Source of the DNA: Nansenia antarctica
Taxonomy: Eukaryota > Chordata > Actinopteri > Argentiniformes > Microstomatidae
Assembly (NCBI GenBank): GCA_963989245.1
Contig: OZ022339.1
Span: 20,315,063-20,379,062 of the forward strand
Length of the DNA: 64,000 nucleotides
Direction of reading: 5' to 3'
Notes under the pieces: generated by a model
What the model was told of the DNA's origin: nothing
The model's database searches: none
The model's input: only the letters and a program-made list of their open reading frames with translations
Part shown: positions 43,696-54,981 of the stretch, one piece after another
How the letters are laid out: the number at the start of each line of letters is the position of its first letter
How positions within the stretch are numbered: the stretch's first letter is position 1
Program-made: the position numbers and the translations under genes

Positions 43696-45386
43696 CAGTG
43701 GGCACACCTAGTCAAAATGCCTTTCACAATTAATATCTAAGTGAAAAGAAGCAAACCTATCCTCTAAATGGTACAAAGTTAAACATGACACAGTTCATCA
43801 CATTTTAAAGCAAGATAACTTTTTTTTCAGTTTCAAAATAATAAAACAAGGAAAAAGGCCATGTGCAAAAGTTTGGGAACCCTGTCAGCTAGTACTTTGT
43901 AACTCCTCCTCGGGCAACTACAACAGCTTGCAAACGCTTCCTGTAGCCAGCTAAGAGTCTTGTTTTGCCCCATTCTTCCTGGCAGAACACGTCTAGCTCA
44001 AAAATATTATTCAGCCTTCTTGCATGCACGTTGCATGTTTGAGATCTCTCCACAGATTTTCAATAATATTAATGTCTGGGGACTGTGATGGCCATTCCAA
44101 AACCTTCATCCGTCTTTCCTGGAGGTACTTCATGGTTGATTTTGAGGTATGCTTCGGGTCATTGTCTTACCCAACCTCTCTTCAACTTCAATTTCTGGAC
44201 TGACCTTCGAACAATAGCCTCTAGAATGTCTTGATATTCGGTGGAATCCATTCTTCCTTCCACCCACACAATATTGCCTGTGCCCCCAGCTGCTACACAA
44301 CTCCAAAGCATAATGGATCCACCTCCATGCTTAACAGTTGGCACAGTGTTCTTCTCTTCAAATGCTTCACCCTTTTTTCTCCTAACATACCTTCTTTGGT
44401 TGTGGCCAAAAAGTTCAATTTTGGTTTCGTCAGTCCAAAGCACATTGTTCCAATAGGCTTCAGGTTTCTCAAGGTTTTCTTTTGAATATAAAGACAGACC
44501 TCACAGGGTGTGTTGTAGAGATCCTTATGGGGGGGAAATGTTAGCTTTGTCCATTGCAGGAAATACAACATTTAAAAAAATGTTTTTAAAATGTAGGGGC
44601 TTCGGGGGTTAACACTGGAAAGACCACTCATCTAAAAACAAACCTCTCACTTTTCTAACCGTCAATAACAGAACTACTGTAGATTAAAGTGTTGGGGATT
44701 GAGAAAGTGGGAGAGAGAGAGAGAGATAGAGACCTTTGGATATACAGTATGCATTAGAACTGGTAGCTTTGGCCACAGAATCCATCTATACTGACACACA
44801 GGATTACTTTGGCCCTCTCTCTTTAGATTTAAATGGTGGCATGTGACATATTCAACTGTATGGCCTTTTATAGACAGACAGGCACTTGCTCTCTGCTCCC
44901 TCCTAGCTCGCAAGGCTGAGTGCGATAATGCATGGAGAATATAGAGGACTATGTGTACATGTCAAGAGAGAGAGAGAGAGAGAGAGAGAGCTGAGAGTAG
45001 CGCCTCTCCTGCTACTGTATGAATTAAACGTTTCATCTTATAACACTGTGCTACAAAGCCATTCCTTGAGTAATGAGAATACGGGGGATGTTCTTGTACT
45101 GCTTTAGAGCCATGATCCTGATCACTTCCACCCAGACACCACAAACAGCCCCTCCTGTATTCAGGGTCACAGCCCACGTTCATGCCAGACACCTCCAGAT
45201 ATGGCCACGTACCAAACCAACTGTAAAAAGTAAAAAAAGAAAAAAGTGATCTTGCTTTAAAATGTGATGAAATGTGTCATGTATAACTTTGTACCAGAGG
45301 TTAGGATTGCTTCTTTTCACTTACCGGTAGATATTAATTGTAAAACTAATTTGAACTAGGGGTGCCCACATTTTTGCACCCCACAG
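43696..45386 (-). mobile_element. Tc1-like element with TA target and a replaced middle
   Basis: The left end is a shortened 'cagtgggcacacctagtc' and the right end is 'acatttttgcaccccacag'; TA flanks both. The minus strand carries transposase sequence up to about 44571. Sequence 44585-45236 (with GA runs at 44710-44730 and 44965-44991) is foreign to the family and has replaced the N-terminal half. The outer ~120 bases at each end are inverse copies of each other ('catcacattttaaagcaaga' / 'tcttgctttaaaatgtgatg'). Confidence 0.85.
44110..44571 (-). pseudogene. Tc1 transposase, DDE fragment
   Basis: The frame ending at 44159 reads MLWTDETKIELFGHNQRRYV (WTDE holds the first catalytic Asp), then TVKHGGGSIMLWSCVAAGG and VWVEGRMDSTEYQDILE, and stops at KRGWVRQ, just before the usual QQDNDPKHT (second catalytic Asp); about eleven bases are lost there. 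The HTH half is absent. The 44571-44293 frame contains the preceding part in another phase. Inactive; the C-terminal SPDLNPIENLW is only traceable in shifted frame near 44080. Confidence 0.85.
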
Positions 45387-45856
45387 TATGCTATGTACGT
45401 TGTGGTTTTACAAGACACCTGATCAGTTTTGCTTGAGCTGAGATGATAATGACTCACAGCACAAGAGTTCATGACCACTGGGGAGAGAGGAGCTTGAAAA
45501 CCCAAGAATGTGTCCAAACGCAGTTGAACGTCTACTGTCTAAAAATATTAAGAAAGAAAAATACAATGTGCGCCAAGGATACGTTCTGGTCTGTTATCCC
45601 TACCTCCTCCCTTCACCATTGAGTCAATACCAAGGTTATTTAAACTGTCATAACTCTGCTATCGTATATGGGCAGCCTGACTTTTGGAAGCATGTTTTGT
45701 TTTCCCCGCTTTCTGAGACGTCGTAAAACAAGACGAATAAAAGCCGGGTGTGTGCTGCTTCTGTTGCCGGGGGTGATCACAGTAGGAAACACATTAACTC
45801 CCTCCCTGTCTTAGCCATGCAGGGGCCTAAGTGCGTGCGTGCGTGCGTGCGTGCAT

Positions 45857-45891
<35 letters not shown>

Positions 45892-47190
45892 TGTATCATG
45901 CTGTATGTTGCTCAACCCATCAATACTATGTGATTATGTTGTGATACTGGTTTGGTAGAATTTACAATAATTGCAATCATCCACGCCCCCCAGCTTTCGA
46001 CTAGTCTAACAATGGTGTAGAAATGAAATGTGTTGAGCATGAATGCTGATTTGCACTGACCAAGCCAGCTCCTCTTGAGAAGTAGTTCTGGTCTCAAAGC
46101 ACAGTGTAGTCCCTCCTCTGCCCTGTGGGGCGGCCACATATGCAGATGTGCTCAGCTGTCAGCCCAGGCCTATTTGAAGCTCTGCTAATACCCACTTGAA
46201 CTCCAGAGCAATGTCTGTTTCACGTCCAAGGTCAATGTTAGTAGATATGAAATATGTTATTTTGGTTAGCTGTGCCTAGTAACCTGATATTATAGAATAA
46301 CAGAAGGTTTGGATGTTTGAAGAGAAGTGGCTGAAACCATGGGGGCCGGACTTTCTGAATGTTTGTAATAGTTCACATTGTGATCTTTACCCTACTTGGT
46401 CCCCACGATTGGTGTCTTGGATTACATCAATTTAAGTTATTTTTGTTTTTATAATGATACAGTTGAATGCATGGCTGTGCTCTGCTCTATAATAGTGCCT
46501 TTCGAATTGGACCTCACAGAAATATCCCAGCTGTCGTGGTGTAGAGGAAATGAAAGCCAGAGTTCTGACTTGGAGCAGATATGAATGTTGTTCACAAAGT
46601 CCAACCACTGCACAACATGCAGATACAAGGAGACACGTACAGTATGATGTATCTAATGCCTTTCTCAAACATGAGACATGAATTGAGGAAAATGTAACAC
46701 TGTTAAAAATAATTGTGTCACGCACAGTACTGTATGTCAATGCATGCCGTGTGCTAGCCTTTGCTTGTGCTAATGGTACATGCGTTTCTTGAAGGTTAGG
46801 GTCCTCCCATGTTAGCGCTAATCAGAAAACAGAAAACAGGCATATGATGGCATAGACCATTTGCTCCAGCCCGAGCGAGACAATATTTAATTTGTCCGTC
46901 CCCCCTGAAAGCAGCTTATCCCAGGAGAATATAATTGATCATGTAAATAGAAAGTTGGAAGGACACTCTTAGAATTTAGTCATGCGCTGTTTACATAATG
47001 TATAATTATGTTTTGCCTCCGATTTCCTGGATGTTGTGCAAAGGCCTGAAAGAGGTATGCGGGGGTCGCCGAGCGGCTGCTTTCCGCCACACACACAGTG
47101 CGGAACACGCTTGAGTTTGCACAAACAGAGACTGCCTGTCCCTCTGAGGGTACTTCTGCCCTTAGGAGGAGGAACAGGGGCTGAGGTGAA
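45387..47190. other. Intron sequence, no gene seen
   Basis: It holds TGCG and GT units at 45833-45880. The frames here show no domain. Confidence 0.5.
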
Positions 47191-47194
47191 CAAG

Positions 47195-49863
47195 AGAATC
47201 AGAATCTAAATTATTTTTATTGCCAAGTATATTTGCTTATACAGGAAATTGACTTGGTGTGGTTGGTGCATGAGACATGAAGATACAAACAACAATATAA
47301 TAAAAAAACAACAACAACAATGTAATAAACAACACTATATAAGCAAAAATTGTTTAAAAGGACAATGGCAGAACAATAATTATGTAGGCTGTAATAATAA
47401 GTAATAAGAGTATGTAAAACTAATATAGATTACATTGTCAGTTGTATGTGTGTGTTTGTGTGGGTGCGTGTATGTGTGACAGGAGGGGGGTGGGGGGGTG
47501 GGGGGCTGGGTGGGAGTCCCAGAGTCAATGAGGGGCAGGGGGCTTGTTTGTGAGGCCCACTGCCATGGGGAAGAAACTGTTCAGGTGGCGCATGGTTTTG
47601 GTCTTGTAGACCGGAACCTTTTTCCAGATGGGAGACTTTGGAAGAGGTGGTGACCGGGGTGGGAAGGATCTTTCCCTGATCTTTCCTGCTCTCTTACCGG
47701 TCCTGGAGTGGAACAGGTCCAGGACAGATGGCAGGTTGCAGCCGATGACCTTCTCGGCTGACCGAATAATCTGCTGTAGTCTGCCTCTGTCCTTGGCAGT
47801 GGAGGCAGCGAACCAGACGGTGATCGATGAGCTGAGGATGGACTCCATGATGGACGTGTAGAACTAAATCATCACTTTCTGCGACATATTGAATTTCTTC
47901 AGCTGCCGCAGGAAGAACATCCTCTGCTGGGCCTTCATGATGGTGGAGGTGATGTTCTCCTCCCACCTGAGGTCCTGTGAAATTATTGACCCCAGGAATC
48001 TGGATGACTCCACACTGCTTACTGTGGAGTCACGCATGATAAGAGGGGTGGTTGGGGCTGGGCTCCCCCTAAAGTCCACTACAGTTTTTAGTGTGCCAGA
48101 TTGTTCTGGCTGCACCAGGAGGCCAGGCTGTCAACTTCCCTTCTGTAGGCGGACATCCATTCTGTAAGGTCATCCATAGAGTGGGGGGATTTGGTTTTGG
48201 AGTCTCTGATCTCCCGAAGGCCTTTTCAGACTGACGAGGAGTCGTGGGCTGCAAACTGCTGTTCCAGCTTCCCGGAGTACTGTCGTTTGACCACCTTAAT
48301 CTCCTTGCCAAATGTGTATTTAGTCAGTCTGAACTTGTCCTTGTCTCCACTCTTGAATGCCCTCTCCTTCTCCAAACAAAGCTGTTTGAGTCCAGGGTCT
48401 CATTGTTGTAGCTTATCCTGGTGCGTATTGGAATACTCTGGTCCTCACAGTAGCTGGTCCACGACGTCACAGTGTCTGTGTATTCATCCAGGCTGTTAAG
48501 TGGCCTTAAACATGCCCCATTCAGTGCTAGCCAGACAGTCGCTCAGCTTCTCCACTGCTTCTCTGTGGCCCCAATTCTTAGATCTACGCACAGTAGGTTT
48601 AGAAAGTTTTAGTTTCTGCCTGTATGCCGGGATCAGATGAATAAGAGCGTTGTCATAAGGTCCCAGCGCAGTGCGGGGAACTGCATGATGAGCATTTTCT
48701 TATTCTTCTCTCTGGTGCATTTGATTAACTGTTTGTATTTGGGGAGTTTGTGAGTTAAGTTGCCTTTATTAAAGACTCAGAGGACAATAGCTGGGGAATA
48801 TGTGTTCTCTCTCCTTCTCTCGACCCCTAATATTTGGTCGGCGAGTTCACGTGGCGCCTCTTGCATTAGATTGAGGTGGAATGTAAACGCCAGCCAATAT
48901 AATATATTATATATACATTTGGTTTATATTATATATATATATATATATATGACAGGTGAATTCTCGGGGAGAGTAAAACGGTTTGTAAAATCACTTTCAC
49001 GTCACCAACCTTGATTAATATAGAAATAAATCAAGGGGTAGTGGTGTTGTAGTGGATAGTGAGTTGGACTGGTGATCGAAGGTTGTGAGTTCAAATCCCG
49101 TCTGAAACACCACCATTTGTGTGCCCTTTAGTAAGGCACTTAGCCCTCAGTTACTCCAGGGGGAATGTCCCTGTAATATGTAATTGCAAATTGCTTTGGA
49201 TTAAAAGCATCTGCTAAATGGCAAATTCTAAATTCTAATTCAAATCCCTCCACCTTTTCCTTTGAGTGAGAGTATCGGGTCGCGATCCGCCCTGGAAGCG
49301 GGCAGTTGGATGGCGGTGTCCAGTGTGGATCCATTCAACCAAGATTCTGTGAAACACAAAACAGAAGAGAGAGAAAACTCTCTATTTGTCTTCATAAGAA
49401 GGCGCAATTCATCCATTTTATTGCACAAAGAGTGGACATTTGAGAGGAGTATTCCCGGGAAAGGCATGCGTAATCCTCTCTTCCTGAAGCGCACCAGAGC
49501 TCTGCCTCTCCGTCCTCGCCTCACTGCTTGGCCAAGGGCCAGAGCACCTTTGACCAGCATGTCCAATAAATCCACAGATGAGGCGAGAACGTTGGGACAT
49601 AAATCGGATGTAGTTGAGTGTCTGATTTTAAGCATCTCGTCCCTTGTGAATGTAATCGGAGAGGAATCGCAATAAACGCAATTTAAAAAAAAGAAAGACA
49701 AACAATTACCCACCGACACACCGAGTCGACCGTAGTTGGTGCCATCTTGGGTGTGTGAGGGGAGAGATGTGACAGCACACAGTCCTGCAGACCAGAACCA
49801 AATGCTTTGATACGTGTTAAATGGATCAATTCTGTCTTCCAGATAGCTTATCACTAAACCCAA
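47195..49863 (-). mobile_element. APE-type LINE (CR1/Rex1-like), internally deleted and SINE-interrupted
   Basis: Read on the minus strand from 49863: LVRFRKRGLRMPFPGILLSN, VHSLCNKMDEL (Asn of the APE endonuclease), VLCFTESWLN (catalytic Glu) and SLKGKGGGI at 49240. The SINE 49030-49238 interrupts here, and endonuclease sequence resumes (IYFYINQGW near 49020, then NLTHKLPKYKQL near 48760). The linker DEYTDTVTSWTSYCEDQSIP follows at about 48480. Near 48120 it jumps straight to KTVVDFRGSPAPTTPLIMRD, then ESSRFLGSIISQDLRWEENI, MKAQQRMFFLRQLKKFNMSQ and SRTGKRAGKI (RT thumb and tail), so the RT palm is deleted. The 3' UTR ends near 47195 with 'ggcaataaaaataatttaga' 'ttctgattct'. Many stops; dead. 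Confidence 0.9.
49030..49238 (+). mobile_element. tRNA-derived SINE inserted in the LINE
   Basis: The head 'gttgtagtggatagtgagtt' (A-box region) and 'gaaggttgtgagttcaaatc' 'cc' (B-box region) is tRNA-like. The tail is 'gctttggattaaaagcatct' 'gctaaatggc' and then short 'aaattct' repeats. It belongs to a family other than the three SINEs at 10308, 18611 and 20796. It separates the LINE endonuclease into two parts that continue each other. Confidence 0.85.
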
Positions 49864-49869
49864 AGCCTT

Positions 49870-50387
49870 GAGAGTGCTTGGGTTTTCCTCCCCACTGACC
49901 TTTATGTCCTGAGGAATCCAACTGACAGAGCTCTAATAGGATATCGATGTCTATATCAACAACAATAAAAACAGTTCTTATGCATTATACCAGTGTTACT
50001 AGTGGTCTTACAGTATTTTCCCACAGAGCTTTGCTGTCTTAACTGACATGAATGAGTTTGCTGTCTGTGTATGTTTGGTTATTTAGAACGATGCTAGTAC
50101 TTCTCTGTGGGGGACCCCAAAAAAGAAAACATTCTCTTGGACATTTGATGTGAATGCACTGACACCACTGTCTAGGTCCTCTCTGCCCTTTCACACCACT
50201 TGGAAGACTTCCTCAGTTCAATCCTACTCTCTCTCTGCCAAGATCGAGTCTTCATCCTTGAGAACAAGTCTGTTTTTCACTCTAAAGAAAATATGAGCAA
50301 ACTGTGATGGTACGTGGTTAATCACAAGCTGTGTTCTCAGTATTCTCAGCTTGTATTTGTGCTCCAAAATGTTGTTGGTCCTCTATA
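49870..50387. other. Intron sequence, no gene seen
   Basis: Nothing recognised. Confidence 0.4.
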
Positions 50388-50639
50388 TAGTGGGGTGCAA
50401 AAATGTGGGCACCCCTAGTCAGAATGCCTTTTACAATTAATATCTAAGTGAAAGGCATAGGTCAGCATACCTGACCTCTAAATGGTACAAATTAAACATA
50501 ACACATTTCATCGCATTTTAAAGCAAGATTAATAACTTAATAACAGTTTCAAAATAATAAAACAAGGAAAAAGACCTTGTGCAAAAGTTTGGGAACCCTG
50601 TCAGCTAGTACTTTGTAACTCCTCCTCAGGAAACTATAA

Positions 50640-51498
50640 CAGCTTGCAAACGCTTCCTGTAGCCAGCTACAACAACACCTCTAGCTCAGAAATATTCTTT
50701 GGCCTTCTTGCATGCACGGCATGTTTTAGATCTCTTCACAGATTTTCAATAATATTCAAGTCTGGGGACTGTGATTGCCATTCTAAACCCTTCATCCGTC
50801 TTTCCTGGAAGTACTTCATGGTTGATTTTGAGGTATGCTTCGGGTCATTGTCTTGCTGGAATACCCAACCTCTCTTCAACTTAAATTTCTGGGCTGACCT
50901 TCGAACAATAGCCTCTAGAATGTCTTGATATTTGGTGGAATCCATTCTTCCTTCCACCCACACAATATTGCCTGTGCCCCCAGCTGCTACACAACCCCAA
51001 AGCATAATGGATCCACCTCCATGCTTAACAGTTGGCAAGGTGTTCTTCTCTACAAATGCTTCACCCTTTTGTCTCCAAACATACCTTCGTTGGTTGTGGC
51101 CAAAAAGTAAACACATTGTTCCAATAGACTTCAGGTTTTTCAAGGTTTTCTTTTGCATACTTCAGACGCTTAATTTTGTGTTGAGGTTGTAGGGCAGGCT
51201 TCTTTCTAGAAACTCTGCCATGTAGGTCTTTGTTGTTTAAGGTACGCTGTATTGTTCTTTTGCAGTGATGTGTGGGTTCTTCTGAGCATTTCTCACCAGA
51301 TCTTGGGCCATTCTATCTAAAATCTTTCTTGGTTTTCCAGATCTTGCCTTGACTTCAATTGTTCCATTTCTTTTCCATTTTCTTTTCCAGTCTGACAGTG
51401 GAAATGGGTAGTTTGAAACGTTGCGAGCCTTCTCCTTGATGGTGGAAGTGAACTATCTTGATTCTGACATCCTTGGACAACTGTTTAGAGGAACCCAT
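50640..51498 (-). pseudogene. Tc1 transposase, nearly full-length, inactivated
   Basis: From the ATG at 51498 the minus strand reads MGSSKQLSKDVRIKIVHFHH (start of the HTH region), then in broken frames KDLHGRVSRKKPAL, and from 51158 an open frame with IGTMCLLFGHNQRRYVWR, TVKHGGGSIMLWGCVAAGG, GWVFQQDNDPKHTSKSTM (second catalytic Asp) and SPDLNIIENL (catalytic Glu). The first catalytic motif WTDETK is deleted between MC and LFGHN, which removes one of the three DDE residues. Frameshifts and stops break the N-terminal half. The family cuts and pastes at TA sites. Confidence 0.9.
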
Positions 51499-52204
51499 GG
51501 TTTTTAACACCAGACACAACAGCCACCTCAGTCGGATACTTTAGAAGGCATGGAGTTACTTCAGAATATATAATTCAACCCTGGAATTATATTCACCTCA
51601 CTCATTGAAGCCCTAACGAGTAAATCACCTTGGTCTGGGCCTTAGTAATCATCTTCTCAAAAGGTAACAAAGAATAATCCAAAAGGGTTCCCAAACTTTT
51701 GCACAGGGCACTGTTCCTTTTTTTATCATTAAAAAAAAATATGATTGAAAAATGAATGCTTTAAAATTTGCAGAAAGGTGTCATATCAGCGTCTTTGAGC
51801 CCCGGAAAAGCGCTCTAGGCCTATGAATATAATGAATTATTTGTATTTAATATTACGTTTAACTTTGTAGCATTTAGTGTTGGGCCCAGTAGTTCAAAAC
51901 TTTTAATCTCAATCAGATCCGATCAGATTTTGAAATCCCTTTTTTGTGATCCAGGATCAGACAACTCGGACAGATTTTGTCCCAGTATTTCAAAGCAATT
52001 CAAGATAGCATCACACTGATCCAGATTCAGACTTTTCAAGATTACTAGATCCTGAATATCAGTGCTTTAATCCTACCAATCTCCATCTAGTGGATATGAA
52101 AAAAAAATAATACAAGGAAAACAAGACCACATTGCAGAGACATCTATAATGTCTAATTATATTTTTAAATACATAAAGGACATAAAATCATAATGGAGTA
52201 CTGA

Positions 52205-52446
52205 AGAGCCGTTTTTGCATGCCTCAACTATCTGAGAGTGGAACCCCAACGAGCATGCTGCATTACACTGGATTGTATTGTACTACACAATATAATTGTC
52301 AATCGCAGAGTCCCCATCTCTGACTCCATGATCCCCCAGAGCCCCTTGCACCTGCTGATGATCTAGGCACACCTATGGATTTCCCTCTAAATGAGAGACT
52401 GAGTGGTGGTGCAATGCGAGATGCTATTGTCCGCAATTACTTTTGA
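52205..52446 (+). pseudogene. HARBI1-like transposase C-terminal fragment
   Basis: The + strand reads RAVFACLNYLRVEPQRACCI, then CIVLHNIIVNRRVPISDS. After a one-base frame change it reads PLAPADDLGTPMDFPLNERL, then SGGAMRDAIVRNYF and a stop. The LRV-PERAC--I---C-VLHNI pattern and the RDAIV-xYF end are those of PIF/Harbinger transposases. The upstream DDE residues are missing. It is inside the TIR-bounded element 51883-54161, which agrees with its three-base target duplication. Confidence 0.8.
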
Positions 52447-53246
52447 AAGGTGATGACAGATGATGGAGATATTTGAAGATATTCTTTCTTTAATCTAAAT
52501 TACATTTGTGATTGACAATCTTTGTTGTGATACTTTTATGAGCATAAACATTTATGTCATCAACATTTGGTTGAAAACTAAATAGGCCACCACAAACGTG
52601 ACCAAGACATTTAAAAATAATAAAATGAAAATGATTTGCCATGAAGGCTAAACATTTGGTATTATTCCAGTTAACAAACTTTGCCATCTTATTTATATTG
52701 AAACATATTTTTAAATAAATTGTATAGTACATTTTGCTCTGGTAATCCACTGGAAATCCACCCCTCTGGTGGGATTAAGATAATCAATTTTTTTGGGATC
52801 AAACTGATCCCAATCCTGTGTTGTCGGTTTGAACTACCCGTTTTGAAGATTTGATCCAGATTAAAGCCTGGATTTGATTTCCTGATCTGATCGGATATCA
52901 AAGTTTTCCTAATCCTGTTTTTTGTTTTTGAACTACCCAAAATCCAAATCTGATCCGATCAGATACGTTTTGAATAGAGATGCTCCGATCTGATCGGTGC
53001 CGATCGATATCGGCCGATATGCCCTTGATCGGTTTTGATCGGAGTTCTCAAAACGGCCGATCAAACACGGCCGATCAGTTTACATAGAGAAATGGCGTCG
53101 CCAGTCTGGCAATATGCTTTGCTAGTGAGTTCTACCGTTAGGGCTGTGTTATGCTGTTGCATGTTACGGTGAGGCCAACGCAGTGGTATGGGGGAACTTG
53201 GCTGAGAGCTTTTAGCTAGCAGGCTAATTTGCATTCCGAAGCAGCT

Positions 53247-53393
53247 CAGGCGGTGCGTTCGTACATTCGCTCTGAGGGGCGCCGAAGCGCACGCTGGGTT
53301 CAGCGTCATAAAGGGACCGAGTCACTTGATTGGACGAGAGGCGTTCCATGAGTGCTGATCAAATTTCCAGAGTGAATGTTACGAGCGCAGCCT
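53247..53393. mobile_element. hAT-type MITE, copy 3 of 3, innermost of the nest
   Basis: The left end 'caggcggtgcgttcgtacat' and right end 'gaatgttacgagcgcagcct' are inverted. The core 'cagcgtcataaagggaccga' is shared with 6455-6590 and 39422-39545. It interrupts the hAT transposase remnant just before SQAAQVFLCAPCTS. The flanks AAGCAGCT and AAGCAGCA may be an imperfect 8-base target duplication. Confidence 0.85.
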
Positions 53394-53395
53394 CA

Positions 53396-53569
53396 CAAGC
53401 AGCACAAGTCTTCCTCTGTGCACCTTGCACAAGTTTAGATAGCGAGCGACTTTTCAGCATAGCAGGACATATTTTAGATGATAAGAGGAACAGGCTGAGT
53501 GCCAAAAACGCTGAGATGCTTGTATTTCTCAAGGCTAATCTGCCAGTGATGCTGCTTAATCAGAAGTAA
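53396..53569 (+). pseudogene. hAT transposase C-terminal dimerisation fragment
   Basis: The frame reads AAQVFLCAPCTSLDSERLFS, then IAGHILDDKRNRLSAKNAEM, then LVFLKANLPVMLLNQK and a stop. CAP-TS---ERLFS, then DKRNRLS and E-L-FLK-NL is the conserved C-terminal dimerisation domain of Ac/hAT transposases and of ZBED proteins. The apparent ATG at 53330 belongs to the MITE and is not the real start. BED finger and catalytic residues are lost. Confidence 0.9.
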
Positions 53570-54545
53570 GGTTTGAGTCTGAAATCTCCTTAGGTGCAAT
53601 GTTTTGTTTTTTTGTTTTATTGATTATTGCTGTCTTATCTCCTCCTAAATATGACTTGAAACTGACTGACTTGAAACAGTATTTTATATTTGGCTATAGC
53701 CTGTTTATGTTGCAGTTTAGTTTGGGTATGTTTATTGTTCCTCAGGAAAGCTACAGTATAAGCTCCAAGTTCTCTAAGAGCCCCTAGTTCCTCTCATTCG
53801 AGTGGAATGTTGCACATTTGATGTGACAGTGTACATTTTATTTATTATGATTTTTATTTTCACATTTTATTTGTTTTTCCTGAAGTAAGCTACAGGTGGT
53901 TGTGAATTCAATAACACAGATGGTTGTCAATTCATGATACTTTCTCATCTCCTAATTTCATTTGAATACTTAATATACAATGTCAATGGTGTTAAGAATA
54001 ATTAAAAACATAAATAATGCTACACAATAAATAGAATGCTTCAATTGCCATTTTCGACGCTGTGATCGGTGATCGGTGATATCGGATCGGCAGATCACTG
54101 ATTCCAGTGATCGGCACCAAAAACCCTGATCGGAGCATCTCTAGTTTTGAACTACTGGGCCTTGGAGATCAATTGTAACAGAGACACACATTTAAACCAG
54201 GGGTGCCCATTTTGCACCCCACTGTATCTTCTCAGCACTTTGTAGTCTGTATGCTAGTCTGTAACTGCTGCATAGCTCCCCCTGGCAGCCCCCCCTGGCA
54301 GTGGCAGTGCAGGCCAGTTAGCAATTTGCCTCTTCAGCACAATGCATTGTGGGATCACACTACTTAATCCTATGGTATTAAAATGGAGGATGCAGTCCTG
54401 CTGGCAAAACGAGTGCCCTCTCTGCACGGAGGTGACTTATGACATCCCAAATCACCACTCTTTTCAACGCTCGCCCCTCACTACTCCTGAGAGTGGACGA
54501 CGACCTTAAATTACAACGTTAAAGAAGCCCAGGAAGAAGAAGAAG

Positions 54546-54980
54546 AATGAATGAATGAATGAATGAATGGTCTTTATTGTCATTGATATAGTACAGGTAC
54601 CAAACAACGAAATTTGGGAGGGGGGGCTCCCCTGGTGCTAGGGGGGAAAAAAAACTAAAAACAAGAAGGGAAAATAGCTGGTTTACATAAATAAAGGCTA
54701 TGTACACGATCCACTATACTATACTATACAAATAAAACACTGTGCTGTACTCTGTGCTGTACACTGTGCTATGCTATACCTATTCTAACATTTCCTATTC
54801 TCTGAACCTTATGTACCCTAGGGTTGTCATATTGCACATAGTGTTATTGCACATACATTTAAAATGTCGCAGTTTGCAGGTTTGAAATGTACACAGTTGT
54901 GTTTCAGTATTACACTTGATTTCAGTCTGTCAATTTGTCTAGATTGTCCAGGGCCTAGAACCTAGGTCTTTGCTGTGTTC
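54546..54980 (-). mobile_element. CR1/Rex1-type LINE 3' end
   Basis: The minus strand begins with the last codons of the ORF (NTAKT and stop near 54965), then the 3' UTR with 'ggtacctgtactatatcaat' 'gacaataaagaccattcatt' and ATTC units. Same family as 1550 and 32485. It starts 450 bases right of the Tc1 nest. Confidence 0.85.
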
Positions 54981-54981
54981 C

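Larger units (their letters stand above)
52975..54143 (+). mobile_element. hAT transposon inside the Harbinger element
   Basis: The ends 'tagagatgctccgatc' and 'gatcggagcatctcta' are inverse copies, flanked by the exact 8-base direct repeat GTTTTGAA (52967-52974 and 54144-54151), a piece of the Harbinger terminal repeat. The ends contain many CCGATC/GATCGG words. It keeps an ATG start (MASPVWQYALL at 53091) and the C-terminal transposase end; the middle of the protein is deleted. Confidence 0.95.
51883..54161 (+). mobile_element. PIF/Harbinger-like element inside the Tc1
   Basis: The ends 'ggcccagtagttcaaaac' and 'gttttgaactactgggcc' are perfect inverse copies and are flanked by TTG on both sides (51880-51882 and 54162-54164), a three-base target duplication as in this superfamily (TWA is usual). 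Subterminal words such as 'agatccgatcagat' and 'atctgatccgatcagat' are also inverted. It carries the end of a HARBI1-like transposase (52205-52446). The hAT 52975-54143 is inserted ten bases before its right end proper. Confidence 0.88.
50388..54224 (-). mobile_element. Tc1-like element, outermost of a four-level nest
   Basis: The left end is 'tagtggggtgcaaaaatgtg' 'ggcacccctag' and the right end is 'ggggtgcccattttgcaccc' 'cactg'; TA flanks both. Without the Harbinger insertion 51883-54161 and its three-base target copy the element is about 1.55 kb, the normal Tc1 length. A short LINE-tail-like piece ('ggaaaagcgctctaggccta') may also be inserted near 51800. The transposase is at 50640-51498. 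Confidence 0.92.

Noticed and set aside
49030..49110. tRNA gene
   Set aside because: A- and B-box-like segments are present, but the sequence does not fold into a full cloverleaf by eye and continues into a SINE tail inside a LINE.
52205..53569. Host genes derived from HARBI1 or ZBED
   Set aside because: Both fragments lie inside elements with intact inverted ends and target duplications and lack the catalytic and zinc-finger parts.
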